Assembly: GCF_045207785.1 (NCBI RefSeq)
Contig: NZ_CP108777.1
Location: 2,232,001-2,296,000, forward strand
DNA length: 64,000 nucleotides
DNA from: Embleya sp045207785
GTDB taxonomy: Bacteria > Actinomycetota > Actinomycetes > Streptomycetales > Streptomycetaceae
Reading direction: 5' to 3'
Positions 51,079 to 60,540 of this stretch are shown piece by piece (the first letter of the stretch is position 1; each line of letters starts with the position of its first letter). The notes under the pieces were generated by a model. It was not told where the DNA came from, did not search any database, and saw nothing but the letters and a program-made list of their open reading frames with translations. The translations under genes and the position numbers were made by a program.

Positions 51079-51127
51079 GCGTCCGGCGTCCGGCGTCCGG
51101 TGTCCCGCGTCGCGCGTCCCGCGTCCG
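51079..51127. repeat. Tandem repeat, 7 bp x 7 (GCGTCCG and variants)
   Basis: Seven consecutive 7-base units lie between two ECF loci; the first three are identical GCGTCCG and the rest carry one or two changes. The wider 308-base gap (51023-51330) holds no gene but does hold the next sigma promoter. Confidence 0.85.
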
Positions 51128-51282
51128 TTCCCGATCGGTGGTCGGGCCCGCTCGGCACTGCGGCGCACGCCGGAAGAATCCTTTCCCCACGGGCGCGACG
51201 CCCGCAAACCGGGTCTCCGCAGGTGAAAACGCCCCTGCGGGCCCGGGGATCCGAACCTGCGCGAAAAAGGATCGAACGGCGG

Positions 51283-51309
51283 GCAACTTTTGCCGCCGAT
51301 CCTGCGGTC
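51283..51309 (+). promoter_or_regulatory. Possible ECF-type promoter of the second SigE-like gene
   Basis: GCAAC (51283-51287), a 17-base spacer and CGGTC (51305-51309) lie just upstream of the sigma gene, with the same elements as the candidate promoter at 44862. Autoregulation is inferred. Confidence 0.35.
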
Positions 51310-51330
51310 TGAGTGTTCGGAGGTGCCGAA

Positions 51331-51861
51331 GTGAAAGCCGAAGAGGTCGCGGATTTTCGGGCGTTCGTGGAGTCCAGGTGGTCCGGACTCGTACGTACCG
51401 CCTACCTGTTGACCGGCGACCACGGAATCGCGGAGGACGTCGCACAGAGCGCGTTGACCAAGACGTACGTGAACTGGCGTCGCGTGCAACGCGCCGACAA
51501 TCCGGACGCCTATGTGCGCCGTGTGCTGGTGACCACCAACACCGATCGTTTTCGCAAGATCCGAGTGGCGGAGCAACTGAGCGCCGATCCGCCGCAGTCG
51601 ATCGGGGAGGACCCATACAGCCGGATCGACCAACAACACATGTTGCGGGACGCGCTCGCCGATCTGCCGGCGCGCCAGCGCGCGGTTGTCGTGCTGCGCT
51701 ATTGGGACGATCTGCCCGAGACGGAGGTGGCCCGGATCCTGGGCTGCGCGCTCGGCACGGTCAAGAGCCAGGCCGCCAAGGGCCTGGCCAAACTGCGGGA
51801 ACACCCCGGCCTGACCGGGGCCCGCCTCAGAGCCGAGGAGTATGCCGATGACCGGGCCTGA
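51331..51861 (+). CDS. SigE-family ECF RNA polymerase sigma factor
   Basis: A 176-residue ECF factor of the same group as the one at 44971: region 2 FRAFVESRWSGLVRTAYLLTGDHGIAEDVAQSALTKTYVNW and region 4 LADLPARQRAVVVLRYWDDLPETEVARILGCALGTVKSQAAKGLAKLREH. The GTG chosen has GGAGG seven bases upstream; an upstream in-frame GTG would start inside that ribosome binding site. It overlaps the next gene by 14 bases, so sigma and membrane partner are coupled. Confidence 0.93.
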   Translation: MKAEEVADFRAFVESRWSGLVRTAYLLTGDHGIAEDVAQSALTKTYVNWRRVQRADNPDAYVRRVLVTTNTDRFRKIRVAEQLSADPPQSIGEDPYSRIDQQHMLRDALADLPARQRAVVVLRYWDDLPETEVARILGCALGTVKSQAAKGLAKLREHPGLTGARLRAEEYADDRA

Positions 51862-52663
51862 CGAGGCGGATCGACTGCGCGCGAGACTCGCCGCCGGGGT
51901 CGAGCACCTGCCGCCGACGGTCGCGCCCTACGAACGCATCCTGCGGGACGGGACCCGGGCCCGACGCCGGCGCACCGCGTTGCTCGGCGCGTCGGTCGCG
52001 GCCGTGGTCGTGGCGTCGGTGCTGACGGCGGCGTCCCTGTCCGGGTCGAGCACTCGGGCGAGCGGCCCGGCGGGCGCCGGCCCCGCGGTCGCACCCGGCG
52101 ACCTGGCGTCCAGCGCCACGGCGCCCACCGAGGCGGCGACGCCGAAGCCGGCTCCGATCGCCTCGGGCGAGTTCGCCGGGCACCGCTGGGACCTGGTGCA
52201 CGCGCCTGCGCTCCCGCCGACCAGGACGCCGCTCACCGGCTACTCGCCCGGATGCGAGGTGATCGAGGTGCTGCTCGACGGGCGGCTCGACAACCGTGGC
52301 GGCGAGTGGTGCGCGTCGAGCCCGGGTGGGCCGCCGCCGTCGCTGTCGTCCGAGGAATCTCCCGGGATCGCCACGATCGGCGTGGGCGACACGGCGCTGT
52401 ACAAGCCCGGCGTCGGGTCGCTGGGCAGCATCACGTGCGGGGTGGTGTCCCCGAACGTGGTTCGGGTGGTCGCGAAGTTCGACAACGGCGCGCCGTCGAT
52501 CACCGTGACCCCGACGAGGAACGGCCCCAACGGCCGGTCGTTCTACGCGATCCCGGTCGCGAGCGGCGCCGGCTACGGCGAATCGGGCTCCCTGCACTTC
52601 TACGACGCGCGGGGCGAGCAGATCGTCTCCATCGTGAACCTCGGCCTCGGCATGCACAAGTAG
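51848..52663 (+). CDS. Membrane-anchored partner of the second SigE-like factor
   Basis: A 271-residue protein with a cytoplasmic N-terminus (TGPDEADRLRARLAAGVEHLPP), an RARRRR stretch, one transmembrane helix near 48-68 and an extracytoplasmic domain behind a Thr/Pro/Ala linker. The layout mirrors the partner protein at 45582, though the outer domains differ. It is presumed to restrain or sense for the sigma factor; no zinc motif is seen. The ATG chosen is eight bases after GAGGAG, preferred over an ATG only two bases from it. Confidence 0.75.
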   Translation: MTGPDEADRLRARLAAGVEHLPPTVAPYERILRDGTRARRRRTALLGASVAAVVVASVLTAASLSGSSTRASGPAGAGPAVAPGDLASSATAPTEAATPKPAPIASGEFAGHRWDLVHAPALPPTRTPLTGYSPGCEVIEVLLDGRLDNRGGEWCASSPGGPPPSLSSEESPGIATIGVGDTALYKPGVGSLGSITCGVVSPNVVRVVAKFDNGAPSITVTPTRNGPNGRSFYAIPVASGAGYGESGSLHFYDARGEQIVSIVNLGLGMHK

Positions 52664-52725
52664 CACCACCCCGGTAGCACCAGCCGAGTAGCACCCATGT
52701 AGCACCACCCAAGCAGCACCACCAC
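52661..52725. repeat. Degenerate GTAGCACCA repeat array
   Basis: TAGCACC recurs at 52661, 52675, 52689 and 52700 with 11-14 base spacing, and an AGCAGCACCACC variant follows near 52713. The array begins at the stop codon of the sigma partner gene. Function is unknown. Confidence 0.75.
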
Positions 52726-52918
52726 GTGGGCCGCTCGCTCCCGCACCGGCGAGCCCACGTCCCCCAGCCCTCGCCGCGTCCTCGACGCCGGCGCTCCCAC
52801 CGTGGCGACACGGCGATGGGTGCTGCCCATTTCCGGCCGCCACACACGGACACAGATCCCGCAACCGGTCCCGTCGGGCGATTCGCCTCACTCGGCACGG
52901 GGACGACGAAAGGACATC

Positions 52919-55900
52919 GTGCACCAGCGCGACCAGCACGCCCGACGACGAAGGGCGGGCGCCCGGATCGGGGCGCTCACCCTCGCGATCGGACTGACGA
53001 CCGGTGGCGGCGCGTTCGCCGCCCAGCCCCCCGCCCAGCCCCCGACCGGGCCACCGACCCGGGGCGCCGGAGCCACCGGCGCCGCCGGCGGATCGCCCGA
53101 CACCGTAACCCTCCTGACGGGCGATCAGGTCCGGGTGGAACACCTGCCCGCGGGACGCGAGGCGATCACCGTCAAGCCCGGTCCCGGGCGCGACCGGATG
53201 ACGTTCCTGCAGCGGCGCGTCGACGATTCGGTCAGCGTGGTACCGGCGGATGCCCTCGCCCTGCTGAACCAAGGCGCCCTGGACCGCCGCCTGTTCGACG
53301 TGACCGCGCTCCTCGCCGCCGGATACGACGACCGCTCGCACCCCAGCCTGCCGTTGATCGTGCAGTCCAACGGCGGCCCGAGCACCCTCGCACGGCGGCC
53401 GGGCACGGCCCTGCCGAGCATCGGCGCCCGCGCGATCGCCGAGCCCCGCACGACCGCCGGCGAGTTCTGGCAGTCCGTCACCTCCGGTGCGCAGCACGCC
53501 CGTTCGCTCGTGCCGGGGGTCACCCGGATCTGGCTGGACGGCCGGGTCGATGGCGCCCTCGACAAGAGCGTCCCGCAGGTCGGCGCACCCGCCGCGTGGC
53601 AGGCCGGCTTCACCGGCCAGGGCGTGCGAACGGCCGTCCTGGACAGTGGCATCGACGCGACCCATCCGGATCTGACCGACGCCGTAGAGCAGGCGGTCGA
53701 CTTCACCGGAAGCGCGAGCGGCGCCACCGACCGGGCCGGCCACGGCACGCACGTAGCCTCGATCATCACCGGCAGCGGCAGCGCATCCGGCAGCCGCTAC
53801 AAGGGCGTCGCCCCGGACACCAGGCTCCTGATCGGCAAGGTTCTCGACGACACCGGCCACGGCACCGATTCGAGCGTCATCGCCGGGATGCAGTGGGCGA
53901 CGGAACAGGGCGCGCGCGTGGTCAATCTGAGTCTGAGCAGCTGCCCGGGCGACGGCCTCGACCCGATGTCGCTCGCGCTGAACAGCCTGACCGCCTCGAG
54001 CGGCGCGCTGTTCGTGGTCGCGGCGGGCAACGACGGTCGCCGGGGCGGCAAGGTGAGCAATCCGGGGGCCGCCGACGCGGCGCTCACGGTCGGCGCGGTC
54101 GACCACGGCGACAAGCTCGCCGACTTCTCCAGCCAGGGCCCGCGCGTAGGCGACAACGCCGCCAAGCCCGAACTCACCGCGCCCGGTGTGGCGATCACCG
54201 CGGCCCGGGCCACCGGCACGGCGCCCGACCAGCCCGCCGATCAGCGGTACACGGCGAAGAGCGGCACCTCGATGGCCACCCCGCACGTCGCGGGCGCCGC
54301 CGCGCTGCTCGCCCAACAACACCCGGACTGGCGCGCGGACCGGCTCAAGGCCGCGCTGGTCGAGACGGCCGCGCCGACCGCCGACACGAGCGTGTACGCG
54401 CAGGGCGCGGGTCGGCTCGACGTGCCACGCGCGATCACCCAGGACGTGTACGCGACCCAGAGCACCGTAAACCTGTACGCGAAGTGGGGCCGTACCGAAC
54501 CGGTCGCCAAGACCGTGACGTACCGCAACGACGGCGCCGAGCCGATCCGGCTCGACCTGCGCGTGGACGGCGACGCGGCGGCCGTGACAACGCTCGGCAC
54601 GGACCGGATCACCATGCCGGCGCACGGCAGCGCGGACGTCGTGCTGTCCGCGAACCCGTCCGGCGCCGGCGGCGCACACGGCGGCACGCTGCTCGCGACC
54701 GGGCCGGCCGGGCCGACCGGGCCGGCGATCCGGGTGCCGGTGAGCGCGTACGCCGAGGGCGAGATGCACGACCTGACCCTGGACGTGCGCGACCGCGACG
54801 GGGCACCGTTCGCCGCCGGCGCGCTGTGGATCGCCGACCTGGACACCGGCAAGCCCTACGAAACCACCCGGCGCGGCGACGCCCGGGTGGTCCGGCTGCC
54901 CAAGGGCCGATACACGGTCGGCGCGATGATCTCCACCGACTCCGGTGCGAACGGCCGCAGTTGGACCCTGGCCGGCATCCCCGAACTGAACCTCACCGCG
55001 GACACCGAGATCGCCCTGGACGCGCGCCTGGCCAAGCCGGCGACGGTCACGGTGGACAACCCGGCGGCGCGGCTCGTGGTGCGCCGGCTCGGCGTGAACC
55101 AGACCATCGCCGGCCGACGAGTCGACGGCGACATCACCGTCCAAGACCCCGACATCGGACTGTACGCGCTGGCGACGCCGACGACGTCGCGGCCCTACTC
55201 GCTGGTGATGCGCGCCTTCTTCGGCGCGGACAAGGTCGACTACGACCTGACCCTGCCGAAGGACGGCGGGATCCCGCAGGATCCGTCGTTCCAAGTCCGC
55301 ACCCGTGACCTCGCGGCGGTGCAGGTGCGTCTGCGCAGCCAGGGACGGGCCCAGGAGGGCTCCCACTCCCGACTCTCCTCGTTGGACGGGGACCCCTCCA
55401 TGTCGGGCTGGTTCCACGCCGTCCGGTTCCCCGAGGTCAGGACCGAATACCTCTCGGCCGGACCACGCGTCGCCTGGCAGGGAGTGCTCTCCGCCGACGG
55501 CAATTACCGATCCGAGATCGGTCCGGTGACCGCGTACACGCCCGGACGCAACCCGGCCGAAACCTGGAACGGCGGGGTGCTCGCGCCGGTCGTCGACGCG
55601 TTGCGCTGCGGCGACGGGCTGTACGGCGAGTATCGCCCGTTCTCCGCATCCGCCCCCGGGCACCGGGGATTCGCGAGCGACGGGGAGTGGACCGGCCGAC
55701 TCGCGCTGTCCACGGGCGGCCGCGAACTGTCCACCACGCAGGACCTGGACTACCCGGAGCTGACCGGCATGTCCGCCGAACGGGCGGACTACGCCCTGCG
55801 CCTGACCGCGACCCGGCCCGACACCGACGCCGCCTCGACGAGTGTGGCCGCCGAATGGACGTTCGCATCCGCCCGGCCCACCGGCCCGACCGGCTGCGTG

Positions 55901-56245
55901 CCACACGCCAACGGCCTGCTCGCGACCCGGATCGACGGTGACTTCGACCAGGACGGCCATGCGCCGGCAAACCGCCCGTTCGTCCTGCGGATCGGGGTCG
56001 AGGGCGCCGGCGCCGACGCGCCCAAGGTGCGCTCGTTCACGGCCGAGGCGTCCTACGACGGCGGCACGACGTGGCACATGTTGACCGCACTGCCGATCGG
56101 CGGCGCCAAGTACGTCGCGATCGTCCCGCCGATCGCCCCGGGCACCGGCGACGGCGCCGTCGCCCTGCGCACCACGGTGCGCGACGCCGACGGCAACGGC
56201 CAGGCCCAAACCATCACCCGCGCCTACGCCTTCGCCCGCCCGTAG
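52919..56245 (+). CDS. Large secreted subtilisin-family serine protease (S8)
   Basis: An 1108-residue exported subtilase. An Arg-rich signal sequence (RRRRAGARIGALTLAIGLTTGGGAFA) and a propeptide of about 190 residues (TVTLLTGDQVRVE..) precede the catalytic domain with Asp in AVLDSGIDATHP, His in GHGTHVASI and Ser in GTSMATPHVAGAAALL. It ends near residue 530. A long C-terminal region of beta-sandwich domains (VYATQSTVNLYAKWGRTEPVAKTVTYRN onward) is typical of large Streptomyces S8 enzymes. The GTG start follows AAAGGA. It likely degrades extracellular proteins for nutrition or development. Confidence 0.93.
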   Translation: MHQRDQHARRRRAGARIGALTLAIGLTTGGGAFAAQPPAQPPTGPPTRGAGATGAAGGSPDTVTLLTGDQVRVEHLPAGREAITVKPGPGRDRMTFLQRRVDDSVSVVPADALALLNQGALDRRLFDVTALLAAGYDDRSHPSLPLIVQSNGGPSTLARRPGTALPSIGARAIAEPRTTAGEFWQSVTSGAQHARSLVPGVTRIWLDGRVDGALDKSVPQVGAPAAWQAGFTGQGVRTAVLDSGIDATHPDLTDAVEQAVDFTGSASGATDRAGHGTHVASIITGSGSASGSRYKGVAPDTRLLIGKVLDDTGHGTDSSVIAGMQWATEQGARVVNLSLSSCPGDGLDPMSLALNSLTASSGALFVVAAGNDGRRGGKVSNPGAADAALTVGAVDHGDKLADFSSQGPRVGDNAAKPELTAPGVAITAARATGTAPDQPADQRYTAKSGTSMATPHVAGAAALLAQQHPDWRADRLKAALVETAAPTADTSVYAQGAGRLDVPRAITQDVYATQSTVNLYAKWGRTEPVAKTVTYRNDGAEPIRLDLRVDGDAAAVTTLGTDRITMPAHGSADVVLSANPSGAGGAHGGTLLATGPAGPTGPAIRVPVSAYAEGEMHDLTLDVRDRDGAPFAAGALWIADLDTGKPYETTRRGDARVVRLPKGRYTVGAMISTDSGANGRSWTLAGIPELNLTADTEIALDARLAKPATVTVDNPAARLVVRRLGVNQTIAGRRVDGDITVQDPDIGLYALATPTTSRPYSLVMRAFFGADKVDYDLTLPKDGGIPQDPSFQVRTRDLAAVQVRLRSQGRAQEGSHSRLSSLDGDPSMSGWFHAVRFPEVRTEYLSAGPRVAWQGVLSADGNYRSEIGPVTAYTPGRNPAETWNGGVLAPVVDALRCGDGLYGEYRPFSASAPGHRGFASDGEWTGRLALSTGGRELSTTQDLDYPELTGMSAERADYALRLTATRPDTDAASTSVAAEWTFASARPTGPTGCVPHANGLLATRIDGDFDQDGHAPANRPFVLRIGVEGAGADAPKVRSFTAEASYDGGTTWHMLTALPIGGAKYVAIVPPIAPGTGDGAVALRTTVRDADGNGQAQTITRAYAFARP

Positions 56246-56421
56246 CGTCCCCGCCGACAAGCAGCACAACGAGGGCCGCCGAACCCGCGGCGGCCCTCGC
56301 CCGGCGCGAGGGCCGGCCAGTCCGAAACCAGGTGACATCCGCCATTCCGTACAGTAAGCACTGTTGGACAATGGGTGATCAACGATGCATGGGACGGATC
56401 CGTGCGGCTAGGGAGAACTCG

Positions 56422-56622
56422 ATGACGGAGATTGTGTTGGTGGGCGGGCCTTCCGGTCTTGGCCCGGTGTATCGCACGGAGGGCACGGACACGCCGGACA
56501 AGCTGCAAGTGGCTCACTACGGACAACACGTCCACTTCGAACGCACCCATGACGTCGAGGTGGTCGACGGCCGAGAACTCCCGGTCTATCGGTTCTCCTA
56601 CAGCACGGCGATCGCCGAGTAG
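56422..56622 (+). CDS. DUF5988 family protein
   Basis: This 66-residue protein begins MTEIVLVGGPSGLGPVYR and continues with EGTDTPDKLQVAHYGQHVHFERTHDVEVVDGRELPVYRFSYSTAIAE. It fits the small Streptomyces family DUF5988, often found near natural-product genes and of unknown function. GGGAG lies six bases before the ATG. It stands alone, with a strong terminator about 170 bases downstream. Confidence 0.85.
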   Translation: MTEIVLVGGPSGLGPVYRTEGTDTPDKLQVAHYGQHVHFERTHDVEVVDGRELPVYRFSYSTAIAE

Positions 56623-56943
56623 GCGGTTTCACGACGACCTCGGCTCGGTCGGCGGAGGGGGTGGGACACTGTTGCCCATCCGCGGCGGAACCGCGCCGAC
56701 GACCGAGCGGGCGAGATCGCGCGAGCGCGGCCGATTCGCGTTCGCCCACGGTCGCCGATGCCGGGAGGACGCCGCCCGAGCCGCAGGCCGACACGGTGAA
56801 GGGCTCCGACCGCGAGCGCGATCGGAGCCCTTCACCGCCGAACGGGTCGCCGCAGTGGGCCTGGACGCGGGAGTCGTGTTCCGGGGCGGCGGACGCTCCC
56901 TGCCCGCCGGAACCACCGTTCATGGCGCGGGCGGGCGCCCGGG
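56623..56943. other. Intergenic region, 321 bp
   Basis: No gene is recognised. It contains the strong hairpin at 56794-56837, which separates two convergent units. Confidence 0.5.
56794..56837. terminator. Bidirectional terminator hairpin
   Basis: A perfect 16-base stem (56794-56809 with 56822-56837) with a 12-base loop lies between the DUF5988 gene and the convergent hypothetical gene. Confidence 0.88.
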
Positions 56944-57291
56944 TCATCGTCGATGAGGTCTTCCTCGGCGGAGCGTCGTCTCAGCGGCGGTGGCAGAAGG
57001 CATTGGCCGGACTTCAGGTGTTGTGAGCTGCACACGCCCTCGCAGGACGACGCGGGACCCGCTCGCTCGGATCCCGGGCCCGGTGTCGACAACCGACTCG
57101 GCGTTCCGTCCCCAGGCGATGTCGTCGTCGATCGTCCACTCGACGCGATACTCGCCCGGCTCCGCCGCCGGATCCCCACACCAGCGCGCCGAGACGAGGC
57201 CGAGGGGGGTTTTGACGCGGGCGATGCGGGAGTTGCCGGCGAGTTCGGCAAGGCTCACGAGTTCGATCAGCACGGTTCGATCATGCGGCAT
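56944..57291 (-). CDS. Hypothetical protein, 115 aa
   Basis: The first 85 residues look like a real folded protein (VLIELVSLAELAGNSRIARVKTPLGLVSARWCGDPAAEPGEYRVEWTIDDDIAWGRN), while the last 25 are Arg-rich and may be run-through. No family is recognised. It is placed between a terminator and a PPOX-fold gene on the same strand. Confidence 0.45.
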   Translation of the reverse strand: MPHDRTVLIELVSLAELAGNSRIARVKTPLGLVSARWCGDPAAEPGEYRVEWTIDDDIAWGRNAESVVDTGPGIRASGSRVVLRGRVQLTTPEVRPMPSATAAETTLRRGRPHRR

Positions 57292-57455
57292 CCGAAGCCA
57301 CCGCGATCATCGACCGAACCGCTGCTCTTCGCCCTGAGCCCCGCGCGAGTGCCCCTGCGCCTGCTCGGGGCGCACCGCAGGCCTCGAACACCGCCCATGA
57401 CGCGTGGAGACCCCAATCGTGGCCGTCGGTGCGCGCGGCGGAGCGCGGCTTCGGG

Positions 57456-57974
57456 TCAGGCGATGTCGAAGCGCCACCGGGTCTGGCTGTAGACGCCCTT
57501 GCCGAAGCCGAAGACGGTCGTCGGCGCGACGCGGTAGACCACGGCCCGGTTGCCGTCCTTGCCGTGGAAGGCTCCGTCGCGGACCTCGAAGTGCCAATCC
57601 GGCCCGTACTTGCCCTGGTAGGCGTCGGCCAGCCGGCCCAGCCGCAGGTGGTCCGTCAGCGGCAGCGCCGCACCCTCCACGACCAGGTCCAGGCCCTCGT
57701 GCAGGGCGTTGTCGCCGGTGGTCAGGACACAGTTCGGGTTGGCGGCGAGGTTGCGGGCCTTGCGCTCCTCGGCACCCGTGCAGAAGTGCAACGCGTGGTC
57801 GAACCAGACACCCAACAGCGGGGTGACGTGCGGCCGCCCCTCGGGCCGCACGGTACTCAGCCAGTACACCTGGGCGGTCGCGAGTCGTGTGACGGCCTCC
57901 GACCACGAGGTGGCGGCGGCAGCGGGGTCGCTGTAGCGGGCGTCGAGATCGGTACGGGGTTCGTTCTGCGACAT
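57456..57974 (-). CDS. Pyridoxamine 5'-phosphate oxidase-fold flavin/F420-binding protein
   Basis: This 172-residue split-barrel protein is of the PPOX superfamily: WLSTVRPEGRPHVTPLLGVWFDHALHFCTGAEERKARNLAANPNCVLTTGD covers the cofactor-binding strands, and the C-terminal VVYRVAPTTVFGFGKG.YSQTRWRFD closes the barrel. This subfamily in actinomycetes often binds F420 or FMN and reduces small molecules. There is no dedicated partner gene. The ATG has a weak upstream site. Confidence 0.88.
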   Translation of the reverse strand: MSQNEPRTDLDARYSDPAAAATSWSEAVTRLATAQVYWLSTVRPEGRPHVTPLLGVWFDHALHFCTGAEERKARNLAANPNCVLTTGDNALHEGLDLVVEGAALPLTDHLRLGRLADAYQGKYGPDWHFEVRDGAFHGKDGNRAVVYRVAPTTVFGFGKGVYSQTRWRFDIA

Positions 57975-58282
57975 CGGGGCGTCCTTCGGGTGTCGGTCGG
58001 CTGGGGCCTTGTACAGGAAGGACCGTCCATCGTCGGAAAACTCATCGGCGGAGTCCGCGAGTTCCCATGGGGCCGAGAGCGCTCAACGGCGTGAGGTGAC
58101 GCTTCTTCGGTCGATGTGCGCTGCTGCTGCTCTGCTGCCCCTGGATGGACGAGCACGCTCCGGACATGGCCCGTGCCCCCCGGCCGCGCGGAACCGGGCG
58201 TGGCGACTCTCCCCGGCCGCCCCGTGATTCCTCGGACCGGGGACGTCCGGGTCGGCCTGCGCGGCCGACCCGGACGTCGTGG
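57975..58282. other. Intergenic region, 308 bp
   Basis: No gene is seen. It contains the katG terminator near its right end and the promoter of the PPOX-fold gene near its left end. Confidence 0.45.
58242..58278. terminator. katG terminator hairpin
   Basis: A perfect 16-base stem (58242-58257 with 58263-58278) with loop TGCGC lies four bases beyond the katG stop. Confidence 0.92.
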
Positions 58283-60508
58283 TCAGACGAGGTCGAACCG
58301 GTCGAGGTTCATCACCTTGTCCCACGCCGCGACGAAGTCGTTGACGAACTTCTCCTTCGCGTCATCGCTCGCGTAGACCTCCGCGAGCGCGCGCAGCTCG
58401 GAGTTCGAGCCGAAGAGGAGGTCGACACGGCTGCCGGTCCACTTGACCTCGCCCGTGGCGGCGTCGCGACCCTCGAAGGTGTTCGCGTCCTCGGACGTCG
58501 CCTTCCACGTCGTGCCCAGGTCGAGCAGGTTGACGAAGAAGTCGTTGGTCAACGACCCGGGGGTCGCGGTGAAGACACCGAGCGACGACTCCTGGTGGTT
58601 CGCGCCCAGGACGCGGAGGCCACCGACGAGGGCCGTCATCTCCGGGGCGCTCAGGGTCAGCAGGTTCGCCCGGTCGATCAGCAGGTACTCGGCCGGCAGC
58701 CGGTTGCCCTTCCCGAGGTAGTTGCGGAACCCGTCGGCGGTCGGCTCGAGCGCGGTGAACGACTCCACGTCGGTCTGCTCCTGCGACGCGTCCACGCGGC
58801 CCGGGGTGAAGGGGACCTCGACGCGGTAGCCGGCGTCCTTGGCGGCCTGCTCGACGGCGGCACCACCGGCGAGCACGATCAGGTCGGCGAACGAGATCTG
58901 CTTGCCGCCGGTCCGGGCGGCGTTGAAGGCTTCCTGGATCCCCTCCAGGGTGCGCAGCACCGTCGCCAGCTCGTCGGGGTCGTTGGCCTCCCACCCGCTC
59001 TGCGGCTGGAGGCGGATGCGCGCACCGTTGGCGCCGCCTCGCTTGTCGCTGCCGCGGAAGGACGAGGCCGACGCCCACGCGGCGGACACGAGCCGGGACG
59101 CCGACAGGCCCGAGGCGAGGACCTGGCTCTTGAGCGAGGCGATGTCCTCGGCGTCGACGAGCTCGTGCGTCACCGCGGGAAGGGGGTCCTGCCACAACAG
59201 CGTCTCGGCCGGGACCTCCGGGCCGAGGTAGCGCACGACCGGGCCCATGTCGCGGTGGGTCAGCTTGAACCACGCCCGGGCGAAGGCGTCCGCGAACGCG
59301 TCGGGGTTCTCCAGGAAACGTCGCGAGATCTGCTCGTAGGCCGGGTCGAACCGGAGCGAGAGGTCGGTCGTCAGCATCGTCGGCGCGTGGCTCTTCGACG
59401 GGTCGTGGGCGTCGGGGACGGTACCCGCACCGCCGCCGTCCTTCGGCTTCCACTGGTGCGCACCGGCGGGGCTCTTGCTCAGCTCCCACTCGTGACCGAA
59501 CAGGATCTCGAGGAAGCTGTTGTCCCAGGTCACCGGAGTGTGCGTCCACGCACCCTCGAGACCGCTGGTGATCGCGTCGGCGCCCTTGCCGGTGCCGAAG
59601 GAGCTCCGCCAGCCGAGGCCCTGCTGTTCGAGCGGGGCAGCCTCGGGATCGGGGCCGATGTGGTCCGACGGGCCGGCGCCGTGCGTCTTGCCGAAGGTGT
59701 GGCCGCCCGCGATCAGGGCGACCGTCTCCTCGTCGTTCATCGCCATTCGGCGGAACGTCTCACGGATGTCGCGGGCCGCGGCGAGCGGGTCCGGGTTGCC
59801 GTTCGGGCCCTCCGGGTTGACGTAGATGAGGCCCATCTGGACCGCGCCGAGAGGGTTCTCCAGATCCCGGTCGCCGGTGTAGCGCTCGTCGCCGAGCCAG
59901 GTGGTCTCGGGGCCCCAGTAGACGTCCTCGTCCGGCTCCCAGACGTCCGCACGACCGCCGCCGAAGCCGAAGGTCTCGAAGCCCATCGACTCCAGGGCGA
60001 CATTGCCGGCGAGGATCATCAGGTCGGCCCACGACAGACTCCGGCCGTACTTCTTCTTGACCGGCCACAGCAGGCGGCGGGCCTTGTCGAGGCTCGCGTT
60101 GTCCGGCCAGCTGTTGAGGGGGGCGAAGCGCTGCTGGCCGGCCCCGGCGCCGCCGCGGCCGTCGCTGATCCGGTAGGTGCCCGCGCTGTGCCACGCCATC
60201 CGGATCATGAACGGGCCGTAGTTGCCGTAGTCGGCCGGCCACCAGTCCTGCGAAGTCGTCAGGACCTCGGCGATGTCCTGCTTCACGGTCGGGAGGTCGA
60301 GGGTCTTGAACGCCTCGGCGTAGTCGAAATCCTCGCCGAGGGGGTTGGCCACGGCGGGGTTCTTGGCAAGGATTTTCAGGTTGAGCCGCTCCGGCCACCA
60401 CTGGCGGTTTCCGCCGCCCTGAGTCGGGTGCGGGGCGCGCGCCACGGGGCACCCACCCCCGCCCTCCGTCTTCGCGTCTACGACGATTGCATCATGGTTC
60501 TCAGACAT
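58283..60508 (-). CDS. katG: Catalase-peroxidase KatG
   Basis: This bifunctional heme catalase-peroxidase of 741 residues removes hydrogen peroxide in the cytoplasm. All key residues are present at nearly the M. tuberculosis numbering: distal Arg103/Trp106/His107 in MIRMAWHSAG, Tyr229 (GLIYVNPEGP) and Met255 (RRMAMND) for the Met-Tyr-Trp adduct, and the proximal heme ligand His270 (GGHTFGKTHG). The C-terminal duplicated domain is complete. The ATG follows GGAAGGAA. A decayed furA gene lies directly upstream in the place where furA normally forms an operon with katG, and an intact Fur-family gene diverges beyond it. Confidence 0.97.
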   Translation of the reverse strand: MSENHDAIVVDAKTEGGGGCPVARAPHPTQGGGNRQWWPERLNLKILAKNPAVANPLGEDFDYAEAFKTLDLPTVKQDIAEVLTTSQDWWPADYGNYGPFMIRMAWHSAGTYRISDGRGGAGAGQQRFAPLNSWPDNASLDKARRLLWPVKKKYGRSLSWADLMILAGNVALESMGFETFGFGGGRADVWEPDEDVYWGPETTWLGDERYTGDRDLENPLGAVQMGLIYVNPEGPNGNPDPLAAARDIRETFRRMAMNDEETVALIAGGHTFGKTHGAGPSDHIGPDPEAAPLEQQGLGWRSSFGTGKGADAITSGLEGAWTHTPVTWDNSFLEILFGHEWELSKSPAGAHQWKPKDGGGAGTVPDAHDPSKSHAPTMLTTDLSLRFDPAYEQISRRFLENPDAFADAFARAWFKLTHRDMGPVVRYLGPEVPAETLLWQDPLPAVTHELVDAEDIASLKSQVLASGLSASRLVSAAWASASSFRGSDKRGGANGARIRLQPQSGWEANDPDELATVLRTLEGIQEAFNAARTGGKQISFADLIVLAGGAAVEQAAKDAGYRVEVPFTPGRVDASQEQTDVESFTALEPTADGFRNYLGKGNRLPAEYLLIDRANLLTLSAPEMTALVGGLRVLGANHQESSLGVFTATPGSLTNDFFVNLLDLGTTWKATSEDANTFEGRDAATGEVKWTGSRVDLLFGSNSELRALAEVYASDDAKEKFVNDFVAAWDKVMNLDRFDLV

Positions 60509-60540
60509 GGGATTCCTTCCGGACCAGGCGGATCGCGGTG

